DNA from: Patescibacteria group bacterium
GTDB lineage: Bacteria > Patescibacteriota > Patescibacteriia > 2-12-FULL-60-25
DNA: 64,000 nucleotides
Reading direction: 5' to 3'
NCBI GenBank assembly: GCA_028688515.1
Contig: JAQTXZ010000001.1
Location: forward strand, 744,001 to 808,000
Shown: in pieces, positions 8,345 to 17,906 of the stretch
Numbering within the stretch: the stretch's first letter is position 1
Layout: the number at the start of each line of letters is the position of its first letter
The notes under the pieces: generated by a model
Told to the model about the DNA's origin: nothing
Database searches by the model: none
The model's input: only the letters and a program-made list of their open reading frames with translations
Translations under genes and position numbers: made by a program

Positions 8345-10153
8345 TCATTGATCTACCGACTCAACGGGAGCGACATCCGGCAAATCCGACGCAACCGTAG
8401 TATTGGGGCCAGTCGCCTCTTCGTTCAAATCCAAACAGCACCTGAATCCGTTTTCATAACCACGCCAACCCAGGCTATGTCCGCTTCCAAATGTTCTTAA
8501 ACAAGACGGCAGTGTGCCGACTGCGCTATTATTTACTCCCAAGTGAGCAACAGGTGACCAGTAAAAACTCATCCACACATAAGGCCTGTCGGATTCAGTT
8601 GGAATAAAATTACTGTCATAGTTTTCCAAATCTTCGAGATTCTTTTTTTCCGCAGTTCTTCCCAAAACAATTTCCGCCACATTGCCAACCATGTCGTAAA
8701 CACCCTCCTCCGTAACACAGCCCGACCGACTGCCACTTTTTTCTGCGAGACTGACACCGGACAAAAAAGCTATGGCCTCTTGATAAGAAGCTGCATAACC
8801 CGGATCTTGCAAAGATGTATTTTGATTTGCGGGAGTTAGAACGCTTCCGTCTGCCTGAGAAGGATAGTATCTATCAAAAGCTCCAAGGATCTTGTCTCTT
8901 TTTGCCAAGAGCGACAAAATCTCGGAAGTTGATTGGGAGTCGTAGTTACAAGGCGCTTTTTGTTTTGTCGGGGCGTAACCGTTAAAACGCGCAAGCCCCG
9001 GGTCAAACTTATCCGAGTAACCGTAAGTATTCTTACCTTCCGGCCCCAAACAAGCGCGTTGCCATTCATCGATATTGCACAAACGCTCGCCGTGTTGCTC
9101 GCACCACCAAGCGGCTTCGATGCCAAGCACTCCATTGTATGGTTTAATGCCGCCTCGATTAGGGGCTTCGTATTTATCTATACAGAAAGATGGAATGATG
9201 GTCGTTTTTTTTGCGCCGTTTGGTTTGTAATTATCGCTTTGCTTGATTGCAATCATCCACGCCGGGCACGTTCCCTGCGCCACCGGCTGCCCAAATTCAT
9301 TTCGCGCCACGCCTCCTTCCCCGGGAGTTTTTTTAGCGGTCGACGATTGTCCCGTGACATAATTAACCCAAGACGCGCCTGTGCTCATCGGAATGGTGGA
9401 TGACTGATCAACCAGTCTTTTAGCCTCCGCAGGATCCTCGGGCGTCCCCCTTTTAACATTCGGGACTTGAATGGCGCCAAAAGTTGTGGTGTTCGGATTT
9501 ATGTTGGCAAGTATCACATACGCCCCCAAGATAATTCCCAAACCGATTAAAGCATCCTGGATCAAACCCTTTGCATCCCTGACTTTTGCGCCCGTGCCTG
9601 ACAAAATGTATAAAATTCCTCCATAAACCAACATCAAGGCTGCGGCAACCAGGGAGATGCCAAACAAATACTTTTGAAAAGCTGAAGTATAAATCGCCAA
9701 ATACGGAACTTGAATGGAATTATTGTAAATTTCGAGCTTGGACGGAAAACTTACCCCCGGAATAGGCACGCCCAACGTCATCGCGACGCTGGTTGTATAT
9801 GCCACATCTGACTTTCCGGCGGCAAAATAATCTTTATTGAATTTATCAAACGACACAGGTTCATTACCGCATTGCGCCGAACTGTCCGATCCGACTTTTG
9901 TACAACCAGACGTCAACTCCGAACACGTAACCTGGAATTTACTGTCCGTCTGATTATTGATCTTGTCAGCCGCGACGGAACAATTCGTGCCGTTTGGCGT
10001 CAATGCGCAGAATTCTTTAGACTGCGCGTCGGATTTGCATTTGCAACAAACAAAAGGATCGGCCGCCAAAGCCGCGCCGGCAATAAATCCGTTAACGACA
10101 AAAATCGTGAGAAGGCTCACCGCAAACGTTAAAGAACATTTCCTCCTTGGCAT
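8345..10153 (-). CDS. Secreted pilin-like protein fused to an FGE-sulfatase (C-type-lectin-fold) domain
   Basis: 602 residues. A signal peptide (cleavage near ALAA/DPF) leads into a Cys-rich stretch, then two hydrophobic helices (~160-220; ALMLVYGGILYILSGTGAK and LGIILGAYVILANINPNTT) like those of Mbov_0395/TrbC pilins. Residues ~295-585 form an FGE/SUMF1-type domain: PSFCIDKYEAPNRGG, CEQHGERLCNIDEWQRAC, GVYDMVGNVAEIV and GWRGYENGFRCCL. The FGE fold can be an enzyme or a binding scaffold; the membrane anchor favours surface display. It lies between fusA and tuf on the same strand. Confidence 0.65.
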   Translation of the reverse strand: MPRRKCSLTFAVSLLTIFVVNGFIAGAALAADPFVCCKCKSDAQSKEFCALTPNGTNCSVAADKINNQTDSKFQVTCSELTSGCTKVGSDSSAQCGNEPVSFDKFNKDYFAAGKSDVAYTTSVAMTLGVPIPGVSFPSKLEIYNNSIQVPYLAIYTSAFQKYLFGISLVAAALMLVYGGILYILSGTGAKVRDAKGLIQDALIGLGIILGAYVILANINPNTTTFGAIQVPNVKRGTPEDPAEAKRLVDQSSTIPMSTGASWVNYVTGQSSTAKKTPGEGGVARNEFGQPVAQGTCPAWMIAIKQSDNYKPNGAKKTTIIPSFCIDKYEAPNRGGIKPYNGVLGIEAAWWCEQHGERLCNIDEWQRACLGPEGKNTYGYSDKFDPGLARFNGYAPTKQKAPCNYDSQSTSEILSLLAKRDKILGAFDRYYPSQADGSVLTPANQNTSLQDPGYAASYQEAIAFLSGVSLAEKSGSRSGCVTEEGVYDMVGNVAEIVLGRTAEKKNLEDLENYDSNFIPTESDRPYVWMSFYWSPVAHLGVNNSAVGTLPSCLRTFGSGHSLGWRGYENGFRCCLDLNEEATGPNTTVASDLPDVAPVESVDQ

Positions 10154-10238
10154 CAGGGAGCATTATAGCATTTTCACGTCGCAACAGAAACTAAAAGGAC
10201 CGGCATAACCGATCCTCATCTTGTTTATATTATTTTTA

Positions 10239-10279
10239 CTGGATCCCCGGGTCTCCGTAGAACTACGCCCGAGGATGAC
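10239..10279. repeat. Palindromic REP-like repeat (GGATCC...CCCGAGGATGAC type)
   Basis: CTGGATCCCCGGGTCTC is followed 15 bases later by CGCCCGAGGATGAC, so the two sides pair. The same design occurs at 14137-14175, and shorter relatives at 12455-12480 and 35576-35603. It lies in the gap between fusA and the FGE-fusion gene. Confidence 0.65.
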
Positions 10280-10291
10280 AAACTAAACAAA

Positions 10292-12373
10292 TTACTTTTT
10301 CGCTCTGCCCTCGATGATCGTCTGTTGGACGTTGGAAGGCACGGGGGCGTAATGGTCGAATTCCATCGAATACGAACCGCGACCTTGTGTCATGGAGCGA
10401 AGAGATGTGGCATAGCCGAACATTTCGGCAAGCGGCACCTCGGCCTGGATGACTTTGACGTCATTGCGATCTTCCATGGAATTAATCTGACCGCGCTTGG
10501 AGTTTAAGTCGCCGATAACATCTCCCATGTAAGTTTCCGGAACGACGACTTCCACACGCTCGATCGGTTCCAAGATGGCAACGCCGGCTTTTTCACAAGC
10601 TGCACGGAAAGCCATCGAAGCGGCAATTTTAAATGCGGCTTCGGAGGAGTCAACTTCGTGATACGAACCATCGAAGACAGTGGCCTTGACATCGAGTATC
10701 GGATAACCGGCGGCAACGCCGCGCTGCATGGCTTCTTGGATACCCTTGTTGATCGGTTGAACATACTCTTTGGGTACGACACCACCTTTGATTTCGTTGA
10801 CGAATTCATAACCTTTACCGCGTTCCTGCGGTTCGATACGCAACCAACAATGACCATATTGTCCGCGGCCGCCGGATTGGCGGATGAATTTACCTTCGCC
10901 TTCCGCCATGCCTTTGATAGCTTCTTTGTACGCGACTTGCGGTTTGCCGACGTTGGCCTCCACGTTAAATTCACGTTTCATGCGATCAACAATAATTTCC
11001 AAATGCAACTCGCCCATACCGGAAAGAATCGTCTGCAAGGTTTCCTCATCGGTTCTGACATGGAACGAAGGATCTTCTTCCGCCAACTTTTGCAATGCGA
11101 CGCCCATCTTTTCTTGATCGGCTTTTGTCTTGGGTTCAATGGCCAAATCGATAACCGGTTCCGGAATGGTGATGTTTTCCAAAATCAAAGGATGCTCCTC
11201 GGTGCACAAAGTATGTCCAGTGAAAGTTTCTTTTAAACCGACGGCTGCAGCGATTTCGCCGGAGTAAACCTCTTGCACTTCCTCGCGGCTGTTAGCATGC
11301 ATACGAACGATGCGACCGATGCGCTCACGTTTGCCGTTAGTGGCATTGTACACGTAAGAGCCGGCGGCCAAAGTTCCGGAATAAACACGGAAGAAAACCA
11401 GTTTGCCTACGAACGGATCTGACATGACTTTAAAAGCCAACGCGGCGAACGGTGCGCCGTCATCCGGTTTGCATTCAATTAATTTTTCGTGATCATTCGG
11501 ATCCATACCCGTAATCGGAGGAACGTCCAAAGGTGAAGGCAGATAATAATTCACCGCGTCCAGCATAAACTGCACGCCTTTATTTTTAAGCGCGGAACCG
11601 CAAAGAATCGGAAACAGATCCATGTGAATGACAGCCTTGCGCAAAGCTGCACGAATTTCATCGACAGACAATTCCTCGCCGGCCAAATATTTGTTCATCA
11701 AAGCCTCGTCTGTCTCGGACAGAGCTTCCAAAAATTCGTTGCGCCACTTTTTGGCTTCGTCCATCATTTCTGCAGGAACTTCAGCCTCGACAATATCTTT
11801 GCCCATTTCATCCATATACATCTCCGCCTTCATCGTAATGAGGTCGATGATGCCTTTAAATCCGCCTTCCGCGCCGATAGGAAGTTGGATCGGATAAGCG
11901 CGCTTAGCGAGACGAGTTCTGATGGAAACTATATCTTTAAAGAAATCCGCTCCGGTGCGATCCAATTTGTTGACGAAGCACATGCGAGGTACTTTGTATT
12001 TGTCAGCCTGGCGCCAAACCGTTTCCGATTGCGCCTCCACGCCGGCCACCCCATCGAACACGGTGACCGCACCATCCAAAACACGCAGCGAACGCTGCAC
12101 CTCGATTGTAAAATCGATGTGTCCCGGAGTGTCGATCAAATTCAATCTGCATCCTTTCCAAAAGCAAGTTGTAGCGGCGGACGTAATCGTGATGCCGCGC
12201 TCCTGCTCTTGCTCCATCCAGTCCATGGTAGCCTCACCCTCGTGCACCTCGCCTATTTTGTGCTTTTTTCCGGTATAAAACAAAACGCGCTCCGACACCG
12301 TGGTTTTACCGGCGTCGATGTGGGCAATGATCCCGAAGTTTCGGGTATCTTTGAGCGAATATTCTCTTGGCAT
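10292..12373 (-). CDS. fusA: Elongation factor G
   Basis: About 693 residues. Start placed at the ATG giving [12 protein letters not shown], the family N-terminus. GTPase motifs are AHIDAGKT at 17-24, DTPGH and NKLD. Later domains include [15 protein letters not shown] and the domain V segment with [13 protein letters not shown]. It drives translocation. It follows rpsG after a 154-base gap of short repeats, an expanded str operon. Confidence 0.97.
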   Translation of the reverse strand: MPREYSLKDTRNFGIIAHIDAGKTTVSERVLFYTGKKHKIGEVHEGEATMDWMEQEQERGITITSAATTCFWKGCRLNLIDTPGHIDFTIEVQRSLRVLDGAVTVFDGVAGVEAQSETVWRQADKYKVPRMCFVNKLDRTGADFFKDIVSIRTRLAKRAYPIQLPIGAEGGFKGIIDLITMKAEMYMDEMGKDIVEAEVPAEMMDEAKKWRNEFLEALSETDEALMNKYLAGEELSVDEIRAALRKAVIHMDLFPILCGSALKNKGVQFMLDAVNYYLPSPLDVPPITGMDPNDHEKLIECKPDDGAPFAALAFKVMSDPFVGKLVFFRVYSGTLAAGSYVYNATNGKRERIGRIVRMHANSREEVQEVYSGEIAAAVGLKETFTGHTLCTEEHPLILENITIPEPVIDLAIEPKTKADQEKMGVALQKLAEEDPSFHVRTDEETLQTILSGMGELHLEIIVDRMKREFNVEANVGKPQVAYKEAIKGMAEGEGKFIRQSGGRGQYGHCWLRIEPQERGKGYEFVNEIKGGVVPKEYVQPINKGIQEAMQRGVAAGYPILDVKATVFDGSYHEVDSSEAAFKIAASMAFRAACEKAGVAILEPIERVEVVVPETYMGDVIGDLNSKRGQINSMEDRNDVKVIQAEVPLAEMFGYATSLRSMTQGRGSYSMEFDHYAPVPSNVQQTIIEGRAKK

Positions 12374-12374
12374 A

Positions 12375-12480
12375 TTATTCAATTACGAATTCAAAATTAC
12401 GAATTACGATAAAACCAAAAGACCGGTCACTTGGATCAGTCCTTTCAAACATTTCTGGATTCCCGCCTTCGCAGGAATAG
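12375..12480. repeat. Short-word repeats in the rpsG-fusA gap
   Basis: 12375-12412 is a run of shuffled AATTACGAATT words, and 12455-12480 is a hairpin of the CTGGATTCCCGCCTTCGCAG type, widespread as a mobile palindrome in bacteria. Nothing else is seen in this gap. Confidence 0.6.
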
Positions 12481-12527
12481 CAAAGGTGGAAACAGAAATC
12501 GCGCGGTCGGGGTCGCCCATAACAGAC

Positions 12528-12995
12528 TTAGCGGGCAAAGTGGGCGAAGGCGCGATTGGCCTCTGCCATGCGCTGAACGTCCTGCTTCTTCTTAACTGCA
12601 TCACCCTGATTTTCGGCTGCAGACAAAATTTCGTTGGCTAATTTTTCCGCCATCGGCTTGCCCTTTTTGGCGCGTGCTGCGGTTATCAACCATCTAAAAG
12701 CCAGCTGTTGGCGGCGTTCGGCGCGAACCTGAAGAGGAATTTGATAGTTAGCACCACCAACGCGGCGGGATTTAACCTCGAGCATCGGCGAGACATTTTT
12801 AAGAGCCTCATCAAAAACTTCCATGGCAGGTTTTTTTGTCTTGGCTTCTATTTTATCAAAAGCCTGGTACACGATCTTTTGAGATGTGGACTTTTTACCG
12901 CGTTCCATGACGTAGTTAATCAACTTGGCCACGACTGTCGAGGTATATTTCGGATCGGGCAAAATCGATCTTTTAGGTGCTTGCTTTCCACGCAT
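12528..12995 (-). CDS. rpsG: 30S ribosomal protein S7
   Basis: 155 residues, typical length. Begins [17 protein letters not shown] and contains [18 protein letters not shown] and the C-terminal [13 protein letters not shown]7 nucleates assembly of the small-subunit head. It lies between rpsL and fusA as in the standard str operon. Confidence 0.97.
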   Translation of the reverse strand: MRGKQAPKRSILPDPKYTSTVVAKLINYVMERGKKSTSQKIVYQAFDKIEAKTKKPAMEVFDEALKNVSPMLEVKSRRVGGANYQIPLQVRAERRQQLAFRWLITAARAKKGKPMAEKLANEILSAAENQGDAVKKKQDVQRMAEANRAFAHFAR

Positions 12996-13006
12996 AACTT
13001 TCGAAC

Positions 13007-13074
13007 TGAATTATGAATTCTGAATTAAGAATTAATGATACCGACATTCCTAATTCTTAATTATTAATTTTTAA
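13007..13074. repeat. AT-rich short-word repeat between rpsL and rpsG
   Basis: Permutations of GAATTATGAATT / TTAAGAATTAATG fill the gap. The same words recur at 12375-12412, 42172-42262 and 42405-42480. Confidence 0.6.
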
Positions 13075-13500
13075 TTATTTAGTGGCTTTGGGTTTTTTGT
13101 TGCCGTAGAGCGAACGACTGCGGCGACGATTGGAAACACCCTGTGTATCAAAGACGCCGCGCACAATGTGATAGCGCACGCCCGGAAGATCTTTAACGCG
13201 GCCGCCGCGGATCATCACAATCGAGTGCTCTTGCAAATTATGGCCTTCGCCCGGAATGTAAGCCGAAACCTCTTGTCCGTTGGATAGACGGATACGAGCA
13301 ATTTTACGCAAAGCCGAGTTAGGCTTTTTTGGCGTCATGGTCGTCACTTTGGTGCACACGCCGCGCTTAAACGGACTGCCCTTAGGAAGTTCTGTGCGCA
13401 CGCGATGCAAGGTATCACGCGTAAACTGGAGAGCCGGACTCTTGGATTTTACCTTTGCCGTGCGGCGTGAATGCCGGACGAGTTGATTAAATGTAGGCAT
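13075..13500 (-). CDS. rpsL: 30S ribosomal protein S12
   Basis: Start placed at [13 protein letters not shown], the family N-terminus. Contains [20 protein letters not shown] and [25 protein letters not shown], the decoding-centre loops (here given as separate motifs [10 protein letters not shown] and GGRVKDLPG). The lysine in TPKKPNS, the classical streptomycin-resistance site, is the wild-type residue. First gene of the str operon. Confidence 0.97.
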   Translation of the reverse strand: MPTFNQLVRHSRRTAKVKSKSPALQFTRDTLHRVRTELPKGSPFKRGVCTKVTTMTPKKPNSALRKIARIRLSNGQEVSAYIPGEGHNLQEHSIVMIRGGRVKDLPGVRYHIVRGVFDTQGVSNRRRSRSLYGNKKPKATK

Positions 13501-13590
13501 GTTAGATAATAGTTTAGCCAAAACAATGGCTGTAAATGTGGGCGAAATATATCAAACGACTCAACAACCGTCAAGCGCACCCACGGGAGT

Positions 13591-13642
13591 CCTTAAAGTC
13601 CTTAAAGTCTATAAAGTCTATAAGGTCCTTAATAAGGTGCTA
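13591..13642. repeat. CCTTAAAGTC-type word repeat
   Basis: A stretch of near-identical 9-10 base words built from TAAAGTCCTTAAAGTC. Similar stretches are at 16062-16104 and 32239-32288. It lies between rpsL and the membrane-protein gene; no gene or clear promoter is seen. Confidence 0.6.
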
Positions 13643-13684
13643 ATTTCACACTTTATTGACTTTCGATTTTGTGGACATTACGGG

Positions 13685-15382
13685 CTAGAGAGGCAGCATT
13701 CGCGGATTGAGCCAGCGCGGCAGCCAGAAGGCAAAAATCAGGACAACTGAGAGATAAATCATGATTATTTGCGGCAACCATCGAGTAAAGTCGCCCTTGA
13801 GCTTATACCAAATATGCCCCAAGGCGACGCTAAGCAACGCCACCGCGCCCGGCAAAAAAGTGCCGAGAGCATAAGAGGCCATCAATCCTGCGGCTAGCCA
13901 AGCGGCGGCGGTAATCAGCCAAGAGTGACGGCGGCCACGGACAAAGGTTGCGGCGATGCCGACAAGAGCCACTGATCCTAGGGCGAGAAGTTTGACCATC
14001 ATGTCGTCAGAGACGACTTGAGCGCCGCGGATGAAAGCAAGTGAGGCGTCTGCGAGAGAAAGCCACAAGACAGCTGACAGAACACCCTGCGACCAAATCG
14101 GATGACGCAAAAAGAATTGGAATAAATTATTTCCATTGGATCCACGGGTCTCGTCGGACTCGCCCGAGGATGACAGATGGGTACGCAACCAAAGTACAAT
14201 AAGGCCGAGCAACGTCGGTAAAAGGACAGGCCAACCAAGCAGGATCGAGGAAAGAATCAGAAAGACAATTCGTGGCACGTGGCTTGTAACCCGTGGCACG
14301 TCCGATCGAACGCTTGTCGATTGTCGTGTGACGTCCTTTGTCGCCAAATTCCAAAAAATCAAAAACGTAACAAAAACCAGATCCGCGGCAAGATCAAGAT
14401 GCGAACCGCGCATTCTCCCCCAGCCGACAGAAAGACCGACGACTGCAGCGGAAATCATCAATAAAAAATTCCATAGATTTTCTCTTTGATCGCGCACTAG
14501 TTGAATGAAATTTTTCGGGCGCCAAAATACAGTAACCAATAACCAAAAAACAACAACCAATAACCAAGACGCAGTGAAGAGAGTGATCATGTTTGGCAGT
14601 TCGCCGCCGAAGCCGGTGAACCAGCGCGTTAGCTGCGCGTTGCTCCAAAACGTGTTCAGGTTTGTGCGCGAAAAAGCGCCGATCAAATCCGCGCCTGTTG
14701 TCTGCAGTAATCCGTTGCCCGAAAAAGCAGCCGTCAAAACGACAATAATCGAAGGCAACACAAGGGCAAGTGACCCGAACAACCAAGTGCCGATACCGCC
14801 TGCGACAGCGCGCAAATCATTCCGGTGCACTTTAAAGTCACTCCAAAAAACAAATAGCGCAAACCCCAAAACAAAGCCGCGCAACATAGCGATCGGCCCT
14901 GCAATCAAAGGCCAAAAGCCCAGCGTAAAAAAATAAGCCGGGATCTGGTTGAATGTTAACGGCAAGCTGCCGGAGCTTTGCGGCCACAATCCGACCAGTC
15001 CAAACAGCAAAGAGCCGGCCAATGCTGCCGGCAAATTAACCTTCAGAAGGAACCAAGCCGACTCGGCGTTCGCCTTATACCAAATTTTAAACCAAATACC
15101 AATTAATGCCATTGCGGCCAGGATCATTATAGGCTGCCACAAAAACAGATCCAAAGGCAGTATGTTTTTGGGATGCACAACCCATGTAATGATTCCAACC
15201 AAAAGCAAGGCAAAAATAAAACCCCAAACTTCATTTGAATTTGCAGACGCAGGAGTCTGGGCAATCGGACGCATCTGTGGAAGTTGTCCGGAGTTATTTA
15301 CTGCCATCGGATCCCCGACGTCGATCTTTGCTTGAGCGGTAACGATCTTTTGATCGTCAGTCACTACCTTTGAGCGAATCAT
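13685..15382 (-). CDS. Polytopic membrane protein of unknown function
   Basis: 565 residues with roughly a dozen hydrophobic helices and no recognisable soluble domain. Its start overlaps the stop of the M50 protease gene by 4 bases (ATGA), so the two are coupled. Three in-frame segments look like inserted genomic repeats: DVTRQSTSVRSDVPRVTSH (14270-14340), SSSGESDETRGSN (14137-14175) and a TM stretch coded by ACCAATAACCA-like words (14534-14570). A carrier or envelope polymerase is possible but not shown. Confidence 0.75.
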   Translation of the reverse strand: MIRSKVVTDDQKIVTAQAKIDVGDPMAVNNSGQLPQMRPIAQTPASANSNEVWGFIFALLLVGIITWVVHPKNILPLDLFLWQPIMILAAMALIGIWFKIWYKANAESAWFLLKVNLPAALAGSLLFGLVGLWPQSSGSLPLTFNQIPAYFFTLGFWPLIAGPIAMLRGFVLGFALFVFWSDFKVHRNDLRAVAGGIGTWLFGSLALVLPSIIVVLTAAFSGNGLLQTTGADLIGAFSRTNLNTFWSNAQLTRWFTGFGGELPNMITLFTASWLLVVVFWLLVTVFWRPKNFIQLVRDQRENLWNFLLMISAAVVGLSVGWGRMRGSHLDLAADLVFVTFLIFWNLATKDVTRQSTSVRSDVPRVTSHVPRIVFLILSSILLGWPVLLPTLLGLIVLWLRTHLSSSGESDETRGSNGNNLFQFFLRHPIWSQGVLSAVLWLSLADASLAFIRGAQVVSDDMMVKLLALGSVALVGIAATFVRGRRHSWLITAAAWLAAGLMASYALGTFLPGAVALLSVALGHIWYKLKGDFTRWLPQIIMIYLSVVLIFAFWLPRWLNPRMLPL

Positions 15383-16035
15383 AAGCCGAGCAAACTATTA
15401 AGGCCAAAGACGCTTGCAACCCAATGATAAGGCCCGCCCAACACAGCGCCTATCAAGCCAACGCCTAAAAAAACGTCCAACAAAATTAAAGCCATCAAAA
15501 TCCACGGACCTTGCGTTTCTATAACTCGACGCAGATTGTTCCACTTTGGACCGTGTAAGAGAGCAAGAACTATTTTTGATCCATCGAGAGGCGGCAGCGG
15601 GATGAGGTTGAAAAGCATCAACGCGGCGTTGATCAAGAACGCTAAACTCAAAAAAATTATCAGCAGATTATGCGCGCCTAACACAGGGACTAATAGTCGA
15701 AGCAAAAGACCGCAAATAGTCAGCAACAGCAAATTACTTATCGGTCCGGCAATGCCAACGTAAAACGGCCCCCATTTTTGATCTTTAAGCTGATACGGAT
15801 TAAACGGAACCGGCTTGCCCCAGCCAAAGCTGACAAAAACCAGCGCAAACAAGCCAAACCAGTCAATATGGGCCAAAGGATTTAAGGACAGTCGCCCCAT
15901 GCGTTTTGCCGTTGGATCGCCCAACCAAGTTGCGACGAGCGCATGCGAAAACTCGTGCACCGTAAGCGCAATCAGCACGGCGGCTATCCAAAGCACAAAT
16001 AGAATAGGATCGGAAAATAATGTCGTGAAATTCAT
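15379..16035 (-). CDS. Site-2-protease-like M50 zinc metalloprotease
   Basis: About 218 residues with the metal site HEFSH at 27-31 inside the first long hydrophobic helix and the second-ligand motif NLIPLPPLDGS near 160. This is the compact M50 (SpoIVFB/YwhC-like) form without a PDZ domain. The family cleaves membrane proteins within the bilayer, often for signalling. The start was chosen at MNFTTLF; seven more residues are possible. Substrate unknown. Confidence 0.85.
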   Translation of the reverse strand: MNFTTLFSDPILFVLWIAAVLIALTVHEFSHALVATWLGDPTAKRMGRLSLNPLAHIDWFGLFALVFVSFGWGKPVPFNPYQLKDQKWGPFYVGIAGPISNLLLLTICGLLLRLLVPVLGAHNLLIIFLSLAFLINAALMLFNLIPLPPLDGSKIVLALLHGPKWNNLRRVIETQGPWILMALILLDVFLGVGLIGAVLGGPYHWVASVFGLNSLLGL

Positions 16036-16061
16036 ATCTCTAATTGCCCACTCCAAGTTCT

Positions 16062-16104
16062 ACGACTTTAAGGACTTTATGGACTTTAAGGACTTTATGG
16101 ACTG
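16062..16104. repeat. Tandem GACTTTAAGGACTTTATG words
   Basis: Four near-perfect copies of an ~11-base unit (ACTTTAAGG / ACTTTATGG) lie in the divergent gap between the M50 gene and rpmB. Related stretches are at 13591-13642 and 32239-32288. Confidence 0.7.
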
Positions 16105-16151
16105 ATGCACTTGCCAATCATACCGCAAACGTCTATACTTGTGCCAATCAT

Positions 16152-16406
16152 ATGTCACGAATCTGTATATTGACCGGAAAAAGGGCCAATGTAGCCAACA
16201 ACCGCAGTCACTCAAACCGCGCAACCAAACGCCTTCAGGGCGTCAACCTACAATCCCGCCGCATTGGCGGCGTTAAGATCGTTTTGTCTACGGAGGCTAT
16301 AAAAACGATAAAAAAACTGGACGCCATCCACAAGGGCGAGATCAAGACAAAGAAGCAAAAGAAGCTCGCCAAAACTTTGGCACGCAAGGCTGCGGTTAAA
16401 AAATAA
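16152..16406 (+). CDS. rpmB: 50S ribosomal protein L28
   Basis: 84 residues beginning [27 protein letters not shown], the L28 zinc-ribbon-derived start (only one cysteine remains), with the usual KTIKKLDAI region. Transcribed alone and divergently from the M50 gene. Followed by a strong hairpin terminator. Confidence 0.95.
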   Translation: MSRICILTGKRANVANNRSHSNRATKRLQGVNLQSRRIGGVKIVLSTEAIKTIKKLDAIHKGEIKTKKQKKLAKTLARKAAVKK

Positions 16407-16427
16407 ATTTAATTGTCGATTTTTCGT

Positions 16428-16459
16428 AGAGACGCCCTCCGAGGGCGTCTCTATTTGTT
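16428..16459 (+). terminator. Hairpin terminator, also a repeated palindrome
   Basis: The 11-bp palindrome AGAGACGCCCT/AGGGCGTCTCT is followed by ATTTGTTTTAT. It lies between the convergent genes rpmB and the LOG-family gene. A near-identical hairpin is at 34156-34180, so it also behaves as a dispersed repeat. Confidence 0.7.
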
Positions 16460-16523
16460 TTATTGTTTTAAGTTGGACGGATTGTTTTAAGTTAGACGCA
16501 AAATTTTGCGTCTCTACAGTAAT

Positions 16524-17369
16524 TTATAATTCCCGTTCCTTGGTTTTACGAATTATCTCAAATGCCTCTTTCGGAGTGTCGACGATGCGAATTATTTCTA
16601 TATCAGATTGACTGATAAATGAATTTTCTTGCATCAGCGTCGTTTTCATCCAATCGTAAAAGGGCGCCCAAAAAGCTTTGCCGTAAAAAATACAAGGAAT
16701 GTTGCGCGGCATTTTTCCGGTTTCGATAAGAGTGATCATTTCAGATGCTTCATCCAGTGTGCCGAAACCTCCGGGGAAAAATACATACGCTTGTGCCGAG
16801 GCGGAAAGCATAACTTTGCGCGTAAAAAAGTAATGAAAACCAATTGCGCGCGTAACGTATTCGTTGCGCCGCTGTTCAGTCGGAAGTTCGATGTCTAACC
16901 CGATTGACTCTCCGCCGGCGTTGAATGCTCCTTTGTTGGCGGCTTCCATAATACCAGGTCCGCCGCCGGTTATGACCGTCAAACCGGCCTTGCCGCACAT
17001 CTTTGCCAACTCTTCCGCAGCTTTGTAATAACGAGTTCCGCGAGCTGCGCGAGCGCTGCCAAAAAAAGTCACTTCGTGTTTGAGCTTGGATAAAAATTCA
17101 AAACCCTCGATAAATTCCGCGATAATGCGAAAAATGCGCCAATAAAGATTTTCAGTAAAAGGGACATTTTCCGCGGGCGTGCACTGGTTTTGCGGCGAAC
17201 AAACCCAATGCATAAAACGCTTGCCTCCCTCCGGTCCCTGCTCATGATACGAACCGTTGCTTACAAAATTCGAACTTTTGTAAAAAGGCCTTTGCGGTTT
17301 CGAACGGACAGCAACCGTTCGTTTTGACAAAGCGACTTTATTTTTTTTTGAAGGACTGGATTTTTTCAT
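16524..17369 (-). CDS. LOG-family (TIGR00730) Rossmann-fold protein
   Basis: 281 residues. The diagnostic motifs are GGGPGIMEAAN at 135-145 and PGGFGTLDE at 199-207, the nucleotide-binding and catalytic signatures of cytokinin riboside 5'-monophosphate phosphoribohydrolase. Proteins of this family are often mislabelled lysine decarboxylases. The first ~75 residues are a basic extension. The true substrate in this organism is unknown. Confidence 0.85.
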   Translation of the reverse strand: MKKSSPSKKNKVALSKRTVAVRSKPQRPFYKSSNFVSNGSYHEQGPEGGKRFMHWVCSPQNQCTPAENVPFTENLYWRIFRIIAEFIEGFEFLSKLKHEVTFFGSARAARGTRYYKAAEELAKMCGKAGLTVITGGGPGIMEAANKGAFNAGGESIGLDIELPTEQRRNEYVTRAIGFHYFFTRKVMLSASAQAYVFFPGGFGTLDEASEMITLIETGKMPRNIPCIFYGKAFWAPFYDWMKTTLMQENSFISQSDIEIIRIVDTPKEAFEIIRKTKEREL

Positions 17370-17374
17370 ATAAT

Positions 17375-17899
17375 TTATTCTTCATTTTCTACCTGTTCGT
17401 AGCCGTTGAATTCTTCCAATGTTGTGCCAACAGTCCGAATAAAGGCGGAAAGATCTGAGCGGCGCCAACACGGACCCAGGCCTATCTGCGATGGACGTCC
17501 TTCGTGATTTTCTACTTCCAAAAGAAAAAAATCTCCACTCAAGCTCCAGCCGAGATCGGTTAAACGCAGAGTAGAGATTTCGTCCAAGTTAAAACGCTGG
17601 ACACGCCCCAAAACAGCCTTGAACTCCAGCATCTCATTTTCGAGTTTTAACTTTTCTGAAAAACGATTTACCAAATACAGCCAGCAAGCTCCGGTTAAAA
17701 TTGCGATGATAGCAAGTTGCAAACCATCAATTGCCGGCAGCATTAAAGAAAACAACAAAAAAAGCGTTACGCTGATTGTAATCGCCAATATAAGCGCACC
17801 GCCCACGGTCATAAAATCCGCCTTAATCTCCGAAATCGGCTTTTGATCTTCTAGTTTCGTCTGCTTCGCCGAACGAATTTCGGCCAAAACTTGTGGCAT
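17375..17899 (-). CDS. Small membrane protein, function unknown
   Basis: 174 residues when started at MPQVLAEIRSAK (17899). Two adjacent hydrophobic helices (residues ~37-83) are followed by a cytoplasmic beta-rich domain that resembles PH-like YcxB/DUF304-type modules in layout only. It lies 5 bases downstream of nothing on its strand except the recombinase gene, and precedes the LOG gene by 5 bases. Confidence 0.65.
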   Translation of the reverse strand: MPQVLAEIRSAKQTKLEDQKPISEIKADFMTVGGALILAITISVTLFLLFSLMLPAIDGLQLAIIAILTGACWLYLVNRFSEKLKLENEMLEFKAVLGRVQRFNLDEISTLRLTDLGWSLSGDFFLLEVENHEGRPSQIGLGPCWRRSDLSAFIRTVGTTLEEFNGYEQVENEE

Positions 17900-17906
17900 G
17901 GAATCA

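Noticed and set aside
8345-10153. FGE-domain proteins as diversity-generating retroelement targets
   Set aside because: The fold is right, but no reverse transcriptase, template repeat or accessory gene was found near either FGE gene.
13591-16104. Short tandem repeats as a CRISPR array
   Set aside because: Units are ~10 bases with no spacers, and no cas genes are present.
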